This document shows positions 24,250-35,206 of a stretch of 64,000 nt of DNA, one piece after another (the first letter of the stretch is position 1; the number at the start of each line of letters is the position of its first letter). This DNA is from Aradus depressus. Its lineage: Eukaryota; Arthropoda; Insecta; Hemiptera; Aradidae. The position numbers were made by a program, and so were the translations under genes. A model generated the notes under the pieces. That model made no database searches and had not been told where the DNA came from. It saw only the letters and a list, made by a program, of their open reading frames with translations. The stretch covers positions 32,497,489 through 32,561,488 of the forward strand of contig OY759224.1 in the NCBI GenBank assembly GCA_963662175.1, written 5' to 3'.

Positions 24250-24400
24250 TAAACACATTAGTCACATATTGTCAAATAAGATGTAGGCTGACCTCTCACA
24301 GATTATTTGTATTAGCTAGCCGGCTTTCGAGGTTGCCCTCATCATCAGGCAGTCTACAAAAGAAACCATCATTAAGGTTAAATGTCCCGGTTTTAGTTCT
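24250..24400 (-). mobile_element. Penelope-type terminal repeat fragment
   Basis: Shares 'gacctctcacagatt', 'agctagccggctttcgagg' and 'atcatcaggcagtct' with both arms of the palindrome at 55682-56168. No coding capacity. Edges are approximate. Confidence 0.6.
24318..24350 (-). ncRNA. Hammerhead-like core with GCAA tetraloop
   Basis: Minus strand: CTGATGAT (24341-24348), arms GAGG (24337-24340) and CCTC (24329-24332) closing a GCAA loop, GAAA (24325-24328), then AGCCGGCT palindrome overlapping the last A. The paralogue at 56072-56101 has a GAAA loop instead, so the tetraloop class is kept while the sequence changes. Confidence 0.6.
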
Positions 24401-24839
24401 CAGCTCGGCCACCCTAAATTTGTTTTTTCAAGACATATTAAGGAGAATTGACTATTTTACGAAGGATTTTGGACTGACGGGATTGGATGCTCGTTTAAGG
24501 CCGTAAGTTCACTGCACATGCCTCAAAATAAAAATTACACAACTGCAGAGGAGGCCATGACGAGGTCAAGTGGTCACACTTGGAGGAGAATCTCCAGGTC
24601 AAATTCATTAGAGGTATTTAGCTTCCTTATTATAAGCTGATTTTTTTTCAGTTTTTCGTAAATATCTCATTATTTATTGGTTGTACGAAAAACAAAGTAG
24701 GTACTTATTGAAATTGAAGATTATAAAATTATCTATAAAAATTATTATTTTCAATTTTTGGAGAAAGGAACCGTTTCGAAGCAATTGCAACACGAAAATG
24801 ATCCAAATGTATAGGTTTTTAAATAAATAAAACAAACTT

Positions 24840-25248
24840 ATTTTTGAAATATTGTCTATTCCACTAAAGATATATACATATATAACTACCGGTTTCGGCT
24901 TTATACCATCGTCAGGTCTAGTTATGAACTAAGTCAGTTTGCAGAGAGCGACCCTTCAAATACATCTCAGGTCAAAGGGTGCTATTAAAACTTGGGAGTC
25001 CCCCGGCTGTACCGTTAGCTAACTCATGAAATATTTCTTAACAAAACCTAGTTCTAAATTTACATAAAACAATGTCACTAGACTAATACGTGGAAAAATA
25101 ACAAATAAATAAGTACAAATACAAGTAAATAATAAAAAATAGAAATAAAATTAATAATAATGTTAAGATTTAGATAACTTGAAACATATATGTGGAACCA
25201 AATATTAATAACAGATAATACAAACATATATGTGGAAACAGAACTGGT
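24840..25248 (-). mobile_element. 3' terminal region of the Penelope-like element
   Basis: Lies downstream of the minus-strand Penelope ORF stop. It contains the ATTGTCTATT.CACTAAA motif shared with the palindromic element at 31459-31654, and a hammerhead-like core at 24886-24916. The rest is AT-rich and noncoding. Assignment rests on position and the shared motif. Confidence 0.65.
24886..24917 (-). ncRNA. Hammerhead-like core (Penelope end)
   Basis: Minus strand: CTGACGAT (24908-24915), a GGT/GCC mini-stem with loop ATAAA, GAAA (24893-24896), then the palindrome ACCGGT. The order CUGANGA, stem II, GAAA and a short stem III is that of a hammerhead; an extra U follows CUGANGA. Cleavage activity is not shown by the sequence. 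Confidence 0.55.
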
Positions 25249-26348
25249 TTAGGGTGTTAACAAAGGGGAATAGTTGAAATAAATTTGGTCATTCATACAA
25301 ATGTTCCTTTTGTTAGCTTTATTTATTTCTAATTGTTCCAAGCTATTAAGTAGCCTGCTTTTTTGGCAATAATGGAGATATTTGATGCCTGTAGATGGGT
25401 CGAAAGTGTGGCTATTGTCAATTATGTGGGTCGCGAATGTAGAACGGTTTCCTCGGTTCTTTATTTCGGCCGTGTGTTCTTTAATTCTTTCCTTAAAACG
25501 ACGTCCTGTCTGTCCAATGTGTACTTGACTGCACGTCGCACACTCTAGACTATAAACACCGCTTTTATTTTCAATATCTGTTTTGTCCCTACCTCTCTCT
25601 AGGCACTGGCTTATGGGATTGATAGTTTTAAACCCGATACTGAAACCTTCTTTTTTCAACTCTTTACCTATTTTTTCTGAAATTTTTCCGTGGTAAGTTA
25701 AGCTGACCCATTTATTATAAACTTTATTTTGTGTTTCTAATTTGGTCAGTTTGTTCCTGAAATTATGATTTTTGACCTTCTTTTCAATTTTATTTATTGT
25801 TTTTTGTGGGTAGCTATTGTTTTTGGCTATTTCCTTAATAATCTTAAGTTCTTTATCTTTTGATTGTTGGGTCATTGGAATTGAGTAGGCTCTGTGGAAC
25901 CTGGAATAAAAGGCCGCGTATTTGTAACTGGAAGGACAGTTAGAAGAAGGGTGTATTACCGTGTCTGTTGTAGTCGGTTTTCTGTGAATGCTAAATTCGA
26001 ATTTCTTGTTATTAATTTTGATCTCCAAGTCCAGAAAATTTATGGTTTGACCTCCTATTTCCAACGTGAATTTTATTTTGTTATGGACTTTGTTGACAAA
26101 GTCAAAAAATAAGTTAATTTGTCTTTCTGTTCCGTTAAAAAGTATCAAGATATCGTCCACGTACCGCTTCCAAAACATGATATTACTGATAAATGGAGAC
26201 TTCTCTAGAATTTCCCTCTCAATTCTATCCATGAATATATCAGCTAACAGGGGGGACAGGCTGGACCCCATCGCTAGCCCCTCTTTCTGTTTATATAATT
26301 CACTATTGAAGATGAAATAATTTTCAGAAGCCGCGATAATCACAAAAG
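25249..26348 (-). mobile_element. Penelope-like element: RT C-terminal half plus GIY-YIG endonuclease
   Basis: An uninterrupted 387-codon ORF (25249-26412) whose first ~22 residues come from the junction described in the next entry. Residues 43-62 hold the RT motif KEGLAMGSSLSPLLADIF, residues 84-87 the catalytic YVDD, and residues 285-306 the GIY-YIG nuclease signature in the form GVY and HIG followed by QTGRRF, preceded by a CxxC pair at 291-294. RT followed by GIY-YIG is diagnostic of Penelope-like retroelements, which integrate by target priming with their own nuclease. The absence of stops over 1.1 kb suggests a young copy, but the N-terminal RT fingers are missing from this strand, so it cannot be active as it stands. 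Confidence 0.94.
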
Positions 26349-26496
26349 GTATGTGGAAACAGAACCTAATAGTAATGAACCCTTCACCCCCCAAATTATC
26401 TGGTCTGCCCAAAATTCACAAAAATGATGCCCCCATTAGACCGGTGGTATCTTACATAAATTCCCCTACATATAAATTATCGAAATTCGTCTATCG
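26349..26496 (+). mobile_element. Inverted upstream RT segment of the Penelope-like element
   Basis: On the opposite strand to the neighbouring ORF, an open frame from 26351 reads NPSPPKLSGLPKIHK, then RPVVS and SPTYKLSKF, the conserved N-terminal RT block of Penelope-like elements. It is joined head to head with the C-terminal block at about 26348. Roughly 100 or more residues that normally separate the two blocks are absent. The right edge abuts ATCGAT-rich sequence of a hAT-like insertion. Confidence 0.9.
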
Positions 26497-27213
26497 ATAG
26501 TATTATCGATTAATCTGTTATATAATATTTATATTTAATATCGATTGTACTATCGAACATAAAATTAGCGTTCTTGCACAATTTCTCATCTATATTCTCT
26601 ATATTTTATGATAAGTTTACTCGAGTTTCCGTAAACATCGATAGAACTCAGGTAAAGTTTAATATTATTAGAACCTTGGCATTGTCACTGATCTAAATGT
26701 TTGAGTGGATCGTTTCTGTCGTCTTCAGTAGTGTTAAAATAAATTACCTGATGTTTTCGTTTGAGGTGATCATTGAGATTCGACGTGTTACCTGAAGTTC
26801 GGTATTCCTTTTTGCATTCTTTACATCGCGCCAACTTCTTAGGCCCAACATCTCTATCGAAATGCTCCGAACACATCCGAAGGATTTTTCCGTTTCACAC
26901 CGCTCATGCCTCAAACTAGTAATACAATTAAAAAGAAAACGAAGCAAAATTGAACTAAAAATAATACTAAATAAAATCCACTTATTAAACGAAGTAGGTT
27001 AAAGGAACTGATAATACTGATTTGGACGAAACCTCTTTTCTTAGTTACTGACAGAATAGCCAACCGTACGGAAACCGAACTCTTTTCCCGACAGCGGCGA
27101 TTGCTTTTCTTGTTCGAAATTCATGTTCCAGAATTTCAATATTACTGTCGAATAATCGATAGTTTTGTTAAGAACTATGGTTTGTCCGACTATCGATAGT
27201 TTGACACTACTAG
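26497..27213 (-). pseudogene. hAT-like insertion with BED zinc finger
   Basis: Minus-strand ORF 26685-26876 (63 aa) holds KLARCKECKKEYRT followed by NLNDHLKRKHQ, a BED-type finger (CxxC and HxxxxH) typical of hAT transposases. The edges are marked by TATCGATAG motifs (26493-26501 and 27191-27199), with GTTTGACACTAC at the right like a hAT terminus. No catalytic domain: an internally deleted copy next to the Penelope RT segment. Exact ends uncertain. Confidence 0.65.
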
Positions 27214-27224
27214 TTTACGCTAAT

Positions 27225-27585
27225 ATTCAACAGTTGACTTACATAGGGGCTCCTAAATCATCATATTAGTTAGTCGATAAATTCTTTACATCGGCAGCTA
27301 TAAAGGTTTTTGAATTGAGCCTCTTCCCATGTACCGCCTCCTTCCCTTCGGTCGATATTGCTGAAATTTGACAAGTTATGCCCTCTTTGGATTTTGACTT
27401 CAATTATGATACATTCATTAAATCGGCAGTTGAGTGAGCCTTCCTCCTAATCCCCACTTCCCTTCGGTCGATTTGGTGGAATCCAATAGGTGTCATCGTT
27501 AGTGGGGGTTCTGGATTCACATATAAACTTTCGTGTCGATACATTCATTCTATTGGGAGTTATCGTGTTTTGTATCGTGTATTTC
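27225..27585. repeat. Family C copy
   Basis: ATATTCAACAGTTGACTTAC to GGGAGTTATCGTG. Confidence 0.75.
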
Positions 27586-27836
27586 AAAAAGTATGGTTAA
27601 TAATTAGGTAAGTGATGAGGAATGATTAGGTAACTAAGGGAAAATCCAAGAAAGGATTAACAATATTCATTTTCAATCACTCCTATAGATTTAGAACGTA
27701 TATGATTAATAATGTTGCAAATATAATTTATTTATTCCAAAAACTGGATTTACACGATTAATGCAAAAGTAAAAAAGTGCTGCCTTGAAAAGTTACGAAT
27801 TTAGACTTACCAATTTATTCCCTGTGACCATAGATA
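27586..27836. mobile_element. Truncated copy of the TGGTCACAGGGAATAA MITE
   Basis: Shares AAAAAGTATGGTTAATAA and the terminal ACCAATTTATTCCCTGTGAC with 57735-57823. Interior partly unrelated; left terminus absent. Confidence 0.55.
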
Positions 27837-27856
27837 TTTAGTTAATTAGTTAGATT

Positions 27857-27926
27857 CGCAACATCCACGACGCCATGCAACCAATGCCCTATGCCTTAGC
27901 CCGCACAGCCACCATGCCCCCCTGGC
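27857..27926 (-). mobile_element. SINE B fragment
   Basis: Head region only (GCCTTAGCCCGCACAGCCAC); B box deleted. Confidence 0.6.
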
Positions 27927-28181
27927 TATATATTTAGAAATGACATGATATGAGAAGGCGTGCAGTAGCCTGTAGCCTTGGCAACCAATCCTCTCCTTGC
28001 ACAATCGTCAACCTGCCTGCTCAAACACTCTTCAGGCTGTAGAGCGCCAGAGCAGTGCATTGAGGCCCTCCTATGTCTGATCCGTTCAGAAGACATGTGG
28101 TTTCTATCGACAGTGTTCGATAGTGAATACTAACGATCTATCTTACCTATACCTTCCCATCTCTATTGTCAATAATTAGAT

Positions 28182-28463
28182 TAGGTTAGGTTTTATGACT
28201 CATGCCCGGGCTTTAACTACGAGGACATATCGTCTACTGCCAGAGAGCTCTTTCGCCCCTCTGTTGGACATGAGCCCGACTCTACTGTGGGAGTCCTAAA
28301 TTTTGCCTACCCTAAATTTTTATTCACCTAGGATAGGGGCTTTAACGAGTACCTGACATCGTACAGGCTCGGGACCATCGCTTAACGTCCCATCCGAAGG
28401 ACGGTGTGCTCATTTTATCTCCCAGAAGGCAAGCACACATACCACTGAGCTACCGGCGCCCTC
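28182..28463 (-). mobile_element. SINE A, B box deleted
   Basis: Tail TTAGGTTAGG at the left, head CTACCGGCGCC at the right. About 40 bases around the B box are missing. Confidence 0.85.
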
Positions 28464-28477
28464 TCTCTCTATATATA

Positions 28478-28940
28478 CAGGGTGCCCAGATGAGCGGGCC
28501 AGAAGTGGAATAACTCCTAAACGGTTAGAGATATCAAAATTGTGCATGAGACTAAAGTAGTTCTCGGGACAAAAACGTTTAAAGTTGCACGTTTTTCTTA
28601 TTCTGATGTTATTAAATTCCAACTAACTTCAGAATAAGAAAAACATGCAACTTTAAACTGGTTTTTTTTCGAGAACTACTTGACGTATCAACAATCTGTT
28701 TGCACAGTTCTTCCTTGTTTCTTTAGTACTTTAATAAAATGTAATGAAACTTAAGGGTCAAAAGGGAACCCCGCCCTTCGAAGGGCAGTTTGTGCCATTA
28801 AAAGGGTAATTTATGTCTTTTCGAGGACGCCATACGATAGCTCTCGGCGAGTGCTACAACTTTAGTCCTATGCACAATTTTGATATCTCTAACCGTTTAG
28901 GAGTTATATCACTTGTGGCCCGCTTATCTGGGCCACCCTG
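28478..28940. mobile_element. TIR element, 463 bp, CAGGGTGsCC ends
   Basis: Inverted ends of about 80-90 bp (CAGGGTGCCCAGATGAGCGG / complement of CAGGGTGGCCCAGATAAGCG), TA on both sides. An inner inverted pair around 28575-28660 (TTAAAGTTGCACGTTTTTCT and complement) could fold separately. No ORF. Type common in insects; Tc1/mariner-like by the TA target. Confidence 0.85.
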
Positions 28941-29264
28941 TATATAAAATGTGAAATAAACAATGATGGTGTCCTCGGTGCCGCGTGACTCCGAACCCGC
29001 TGCTGCATGTTGCGTTGCAGCTATGTTGGGGAAAGTGCACTCTATGCTCCCTGTTGCAACATTCCATCTCCCCCACTCCCCTCAAGGACATTATACTAAC
29101 TATTTTAATAGTTTTTTTTTTCTCATTCATATTATATAATTTATATTTTCATTCAAACCATACCAACTTTCGATATATCGGACTATCCAGGCGCGGAGTG
29201 GTCCTATCGAGGAATGGGGTCTGGCGGTAAAACTCTTCCACAAACGCTTTTACTTTCCCGGAGC

Positions 29265-29935
29265 TGAACGAAGTATAGGGCAGGTTATGTAATCGGTCAG
29301 AAATCTCATGTTGAGTTTTCACCTGACTTTCATGTTTTCCGACCCCCTAAAAATCAATAGTTGACTCACATAGGGGCTTCTGAATCCTCGAGTTTTTTTG
29401 AGTCGATCCCCCCGTATGAGATATTGAATTTAAATATAAAATTTCATGTCGATACATTCATTACAACGGCAGGTATTGGAGTATTTGTATGAAGCCCCCC
29501 CCCCCCCCCCCCCCCCGTCTTCTTGACCGATTTAGCTGAGAATCAATAGGTGTAATCCTTGTGGGGATTTAAATCTACATATGAAATTTCATGTCGATAC
29601 ATTCATTACAACGACAGTTATTGGAGTATTTGTATGATGCCCCCCCCCCCCTCCCCCCCCCCCTTCCTCTTGACCAATTTGGCTGAGAATCAATAGGTGT
29701 CATCCTCATGGGGTTCTGGATACACATGTAAAATTTCGTTGGGTACATTCATTATATCGAGGAGTTATCGGATCCACAGCCAAACAGAATTTTTTTATGT
29801 CCTTGGAATGAGGGGGCTTTATTTCAATGAAATGGGAGAGGAAGGGTGTGGTAACTGTGAAGTGACTTGGTTTTGTGGGAGAGTGAACACTTAGTTCTTT
29901 AATTCGACCTGGGGAAGTACGTTATCAACGACTTT
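29265..29935. repeat. Family C copy with two C-tract modules
   Basis: Modules repeat about every 150 bp; 22 consecutive C at 29495-29516 and an interrupted tract at 29640-29663. Right part (29860-29935) continues to GACCTGGGGAAGTACG. Confidence 0.75.
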
Positions 29936-30296
29936 TTCTTCTTCGTTTTGGATGTGCGCCGAACTGATATTTAGCCCACCTCTCAACTCCCGACTTCCCA
30001 CACTCCCTCTCATTGGTTTCCTCCTAATGACTTATACCAAGCTGCGCGACTCATCACATTTATTGCCAAATTGGCGCTGTTCGCTTTTATTGCGCCCCCC
30101 GTCCCCTCCTCTCCAACTTACGTGGGAACACACTCTCACGTCATAACAGTCTAAGTTACTTTCAACACTTCGATATTATAACTTAATGACTACACCAACA
30201 CCATCTGCTTGTAAACAGTACAAATAATAAAATTATTTTATTCTTAATTTAAAATTGAAATAATCTTTTAGTTCTTATTTTACGAATTGCTCACTG

Positions 30297-30629
30297 TGCT
30301 CAAGATTACGGGATACCCGGCCGAGGCTCTGAACTCGCCGTCCTTCGGATGGGACGTTAAGCAATGGTCCCGAGCCTGTACTATGTCAGGTATTCGTTAA
30401 AGACCACTACCCTACGTGAGTAAAAATGTAGGGTAGGCAAAATTTATGGACCCATAGTGGAATCGAGCTCATGTCCACCAGAGCAGTAGTAGGCGACATC
30501 TTAGTTAAAGTCCGGTACATGAGATCCAAGACGATACGACTGTTGTTCACCAGAGCTAGGAAAGAGCGCTCTGGTAGTAGGCGATATAATCTTGTTGTTA
30601 AAACCCAGGCGTGAGTCTCAATAACTAAC
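30297..30629 (+). mobile_element. SINE A, two partial bodies in a row
   Basis: One body from GGCCGAGGCTC to AAAGTCCGG, followed by a second terminal part (AGAGCGCTCTGGTAGTAGGC to GTGAGTCTCA). Confidence 0.75.
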
Positions 30630-30890
30630 TAAACTAATATTTAACATTGAGAGACGCACTCCTGATGATTATAGCCTTCTCATTGGAGGGCAATCACTCA
30701 TCTAAATAAAATTGTGCATGGACTTATGTGGGCCAAGCAGGCCTCTAGGTCTATGAGTTACAATAGCTAACTAAACTAATATTTAACATTGAGAGACGCA
30801 TTCCTGATGATTACAGCCTTCTCATTGGAGGGCAATCACTCATCTAAATGAAATTGTGCATGGACTTATGTGGGCCAAGCAGGCCTCTAG
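30625..30890. repeat. 142-bp tandem duplication
   Basis: CTAACTAAACTAATATTTAA occurs at 30625 and 30767; the copies differ at only a few positions (CACTCCTG/CATTCCTG). Both end GGCCAAGCAGGCCTCTAGG. Confidence 0.92.
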
Positions 30891-31458
30891 GATCACAGAG
30901 AGTGAAACACCCTCCCCTCCTGTCTATGCTCCTGTCTAATACTAAAAGAGGAACAGAGGTACACAGAGGGCTCGTTGTTGTGGTTGCGGTCAGACAGACA
31001 GAGAACTAAGTAGGACAGTTGTGTAGCTGAGTAGATCGACCTTGGACTGGCATTATCGATTATGTCCCCCCCCCCCCCCGCCTCCAACCCTCCATCGTAC
31101 ACTTCTCCTATTCTTTCTCCACACAATTCTTTCCCTCACAAAGGTATTGTTGGTAAACAACCTTCTAGCAGTGTGGAGAATTTCGGCTCAAACCCCGAGA
31201 AAATTGTTGGTCAAAAAAAGTTTTTCTTTTCGAACTCAATAAATAATAGAGCCAAATGGCATGTTATCGCTTATTATTTACTTGCAGGACACCAGGCGTT
31301 GTCTGGAAATATTTTGCGTCATACTAATCATAAAAATATGTGCAGAACCTGATAATACGTATGTGGTCAGTCCCACATATTCGGTAACGTATCGCCTCCT
31401 CTCGTTTCGTGATACGGACTGAAATTTAACATTTCTGTAGAGAGATTACACACTTAAT

Positions 31459-31654
31459 AAAATATTGTCTATTTCACTAAATATATATAATAATATGGGA
31501 GTGAGTACTTTTGGTATTGCTATCATCTTCAGCCACGACTTAACAAATACTAAATGAGTGTCTTAGTATTTGTTAAGTCGTGGCTGAAGATAGTAGAAAT
31601 ACTGAAAGTACTCCCATATATTATATATATATTTAGTGAAATAGACAATATTTT
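31459..31654. mobile_element. Palindromic Penelope-type terminal element, 196 bp
   Basis: Two arms of about 95 bp start and end with AAAATATTGTCTATTTCACT and its reverse complement and meet around a short spacer near 31553-31562. Each arm holds a CTGAAGAT core. Single-arm relatives occur at 1165-1262, 12905-12972 and, split by insertions, at 57152-57179 plus 57824-57900. Confidence 0.8.
31584..31616 (+). ncRNA. Hammerhead-like core with compensatory stem change
   Basis: CTGAAGAT (31584-31591), AGTA (31592-31595), loop GAAA (31596-31599), TACT (31600-31603), GAAA (31604-31607), palindrome AGTACT. Compared with the copy at 1192-1220, the outer stem pair changes from G-C to A-T on both sides and the GNRA loop from GCAA to GAAA. 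The opposing arm (31507-31532, minus) is decayed: AAAA replaces GAAA. Confidence 0.6.
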
Positions 31655-31844
31655 GAAAAACAAACTGTTTCTTCACTTTTTAATACAATAAAATTGTTTT
31701 TTCCATTTTCCTCCATACCTCGCCTCCCCGTCAAAAAAAAGGTATATTTTTGAATTTGTAGAAACATTTGAAATGATATGCCATAGGTACTACGTTGGTC
31801 TAAAAATAATCTGTGAGGCTATCTTGAAAGTTTCATCAATATAC

Positions 31845-32586
31845 TGTGATTATTTAATTTATTTACCACATTTCCTGTAGAAAAATTTGATCTCTTTCTT
31901 TATTTAAATTTTGATTTCTATAGTAGTTTTTCGAAAAAAAGCCCTAAAAAAATATTATCAATAATTTAAGACGTGCAATTTTTAAGAAAGTACACGTATA
32001 CAACAAAAAAATTCCATTTATCAAACTTTACACTTGGATTTACAAAGAGATACCAATTTTTTAATAATTGGGCCAACAGGGAAGATGAATAGAATAGGAT
32101 TTTAAGAGGACAAATAATTGGGTTATTTTCTTTATTTACACATTATAATTAAAAATCTGAACATTGAACAAAACAAAAATAAAACAAAAAACAAAATCAT
32201 TAAACTAAATACTTAAAAACTATTTTTTTTTAAAATTGTTTGGGCATATTGAAAAATATATATTATTAATTGTACCTTCTCGACGCCTCTACCACAAAAA
32301 CCAGACCCCGACAACTCTTCACACTTCAATTCCACCCCAGTCAACTTTCATCTAATTGTTCAACTTCACTATATTAAAAACAACTCAATTTTTACAGTGC
32401 ACTCTTTAAGAGCTAGCTCACGACTCTCCTCCATTTGTTTCACAGCTGTTTTATATGTTTTCTTGTTTGTTTTTTTAAACACCTTGATATATATATATAT
32501 TATATTATAATAAAAAAAATTACCTCTTTTCTATATCCATAAAAAAAAAATGTTTTGTAGTCAATGTGATTGTTGTTTACATCACA
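31845..32586 (-). mobile_element. Solo LTR, 742 bp, TSD ATAC
   Basis: Exact 4-bp duplication ATAC at 31841-31844 and 32587-32590. Same family as the 17539 LTRs, in reverse orientation, with several small deletions. Confidence 0.92.
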
Positions 32587-33749
32587 ATACGTTCAGCCGT
32601 TATCACGTGATGCTCGGACATACAGAAAGGACTAAATACCAAACAGAACTACAGACAGAAGACTTTCTGCTTTATTTTTACAGAAGAATAGTACTTATTA
32701 TTGGTTCCTTTCCTGGAAACAGGCGCCTGACAGTCTGAGCAGGCGCATTGCCCTTTCTTTCGGCAGGATACGGCGGATGCTTCCTGAAACTATGGCTACT
32801 AGAAAGGAGATAGTTGTTAGCGGATCAAAGCAATTTACTATGAGAGAAAGGAGGCTACGTATACTTCACACCTCTCTGGTCTCCGGGTGTAATGGCCTGG
32901 GGTCGCGGTACCCATAGTTCTCAGTCAATGAATCAGTTTTTGTTATCACGCTAATCGACCAATCGACCGTTATGGCTAAAATCTAGTTGATTTACACAGG
33001 CTCCCTGAATTTTATTATTTTATTTATTTTTTACATTTCTGAACATATTAATTACAATAATTACATACATAACACACATAGCAAAACAAAAAAAAATATA
33101 TAAAAATACAGAATGGCCCACGAAGATGTTCTATGTGTGGGCATTTTCTGTTCTTAGGTACATAGATTCAAAATGAAGCGGTCAAAGCAGTGACTAAAAG
33201 AAACATCCAAATTAAATCAAAAATTGAATTTATTGAATTTAAAATAATTTTGATATATGGAATAAGAACAAATATAAAGTCTAAGATAACCAAACGATGT
33301 TTTTCTTTTTATATATTTTGTCATATAAAAATGAGATAAAATAAAATAATTAATTTAAATAAAAATTAAAACTATATAATGTTTACAAAGCAAGAGACGA
33401 GAATAATGGATATAATATCATTTATGGATGCCAACACTTTATATTACTGTGCAATAATTAAGTGGTTAATTTGTTATAACTAATTGTTAATTAGGTATGG
33501 TTTATCCAAAACGTTGCCATTTTTTAAAAGAAGAAACTTTTTGATCACATTTATTTTAATTATGGCTTCGGTTTCATTTTTTTATTTCGCCAGACAATTT
33601 GTTATATGCAGTCGATGCTATGAACGAAACGTGCTCTTGTCCAATTGTAAGATAACAAAGAGATACAATATAAGTACATAAAGATGTTAGATTTATTCCA
33701 GTGTTGTTACTATTTTTCTACTATCATGAGTATTTTATTTCGTGTCAAT

Positions 33750-34558
33750 TGTGATAATGAAAATTATGTTAAATGAAAAATATAAATATAAAATTAAAAT
33801 AATTGAATTAATTATAATTAAAACAAAAAGAATAAATAATTAAATAAAATTACCAAATTTCCTGTAGACATTTTATAGCCTTTTTTTTCATAAATTTTGA
33901 TTTCTACAGTAAATTCTGAAAAGGGCTCTAAAAAATATCAAAAGTTCAAGACGTAGAATTTTGAAGAAAGTGCACATATTTTTATAAAAAAATTCAATTA
34001 ATAAACTTTTCATTTGGATTTCTAAAGAGATGCCATATTGTTTTTCTAAATTTTGCAACAATATTAAATCTAATCCAAAGGTTTTTAAATTATCTTACTG
34101 GGCCAACAGGGAAAACGAATAGCATATAATTTAGAGATCAAATATTTGGGTTTATAAACTAAGATGGAAATAAAAAAGTGAAACTATTTTACAAAATTAA
34201 ATCTTACAAACTAATTAAAACTATATCAAATGTTATTTTGGGCATATATATTATTTACATATAAATAAATAAAAGCACCTACTTTGTGCATCAATTTCAA
34301 TGTTATTTCACACCTTTTTGGTTCATCACACCTTAAGCCTAAACACAACTCTCTGTCCACCTTCACATCACATCTCCACCTTCCAACTTGGACTGGTCAC
34401 TCTAACTAGAACTGCTCATAGTCTTCTTTTGTTTTTCATTTTATTGGTTTTAAAACAAAAGCTAATTCATATAATTATTCACCAATTTAGTTGTTTTTTT
34501 GTTTTTATACAAATAAATATAATTAATTTTTATAATACTTACATCACAGAATACATTA
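33750..34558 (-). mobile_element. Solo LTR, 809 bp
   Basis: TGTGAT at the left and ATCACA at the right; flanks CAAT and GAAT differ at one position. Interior has CTGGGCCAACAGGG and the AAAGTGCACATATTT block in family order. Confidence 0.85.
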
Positions 34559-34564
34559 CTTCTA

Positions 34565-34770
34565 CAGTTATTAGGTTTTTTTTATTTGTCTCCTCCTCAC
34601 CCCCCCCCCCCCCCCCTCCCTTCCCTCCCCCTCTCCTGATTTGGACCCATCTGTCAGAAAATCAATAGGTGGCGTCCTTATGGGTTTCTGATTACACATA
34701 TCACATATTGAATTTCGTGTCTATTGAAATTCTGTGAGAAGTTATCATGTTCACAGACAGTCATCCTCCC
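34565..34770. repeat. Family C fragment
   Basis: C-rich stretch at 34600-34635, then GAAAATCAATAGGTGGCGTC. Confidence 0.7.
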
Positions 34771-35206
34771 CCCTCCATTCAGTTTTGGAATCAGGGTGCG
34801 GATGCCATTTATGTACTTTGTATAGCTAGGGAAATAAAAAAAAAAAATTATTTGCTGTTTCACCAAAATATCTGATGATGTAATCACTGATGAGAGCAGG
34901 ATTGTGAAAGTGATGTCATCAATGTAGGCGAGACACTGATTGCAGTAATTGTCAATTTGACGATTGCTCTTCAGGGTCATTCCGATATCTGCACTTAATA
35001 GGTAAGTTCATCTCTAGTTGGATATTGTCATAGACTTCCAAAACTTCTGAGTCGGTTTGTAACTTAATAAATAATCCACACTATGATGAGTGCAACTGAA
35101 AATAATTAGTAACTGTAAGCAGGTTAGTAACTATAAACAGGTTAGTATCGTTATCTGTCCGGTTCGTAACTTTAAGTTACATGATTTTAGAAATAAGTTG
35201 ACTTTT

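Larger units (their letters stand above)
22910..33749. other. Unassigned stretches, 22910-33749
   Basis: 22910-23224, 24011-24249, 24401-24839, 27927-28181, 28943-29264, 29936-30296, 30891-31458 and 32591-33749. The last is the longest unexplained block; 32600-32940 is GC-richer but has no ORF. Confidence 0.55.

Noticed and set aside
24180..24250. TTTTGTTTCAGGTAATATC as an exon acceptor upstream in the ankyrin gene
   Set aside because: No coding sequence resembling an ankyrin N-terminus follows.
34300..34668. 122-codon hydrophobic ORF
   Set aside because: Covers the end of a solo LTR and a C-rich family C tract; apparent membrane character reflects T-rich DNA.
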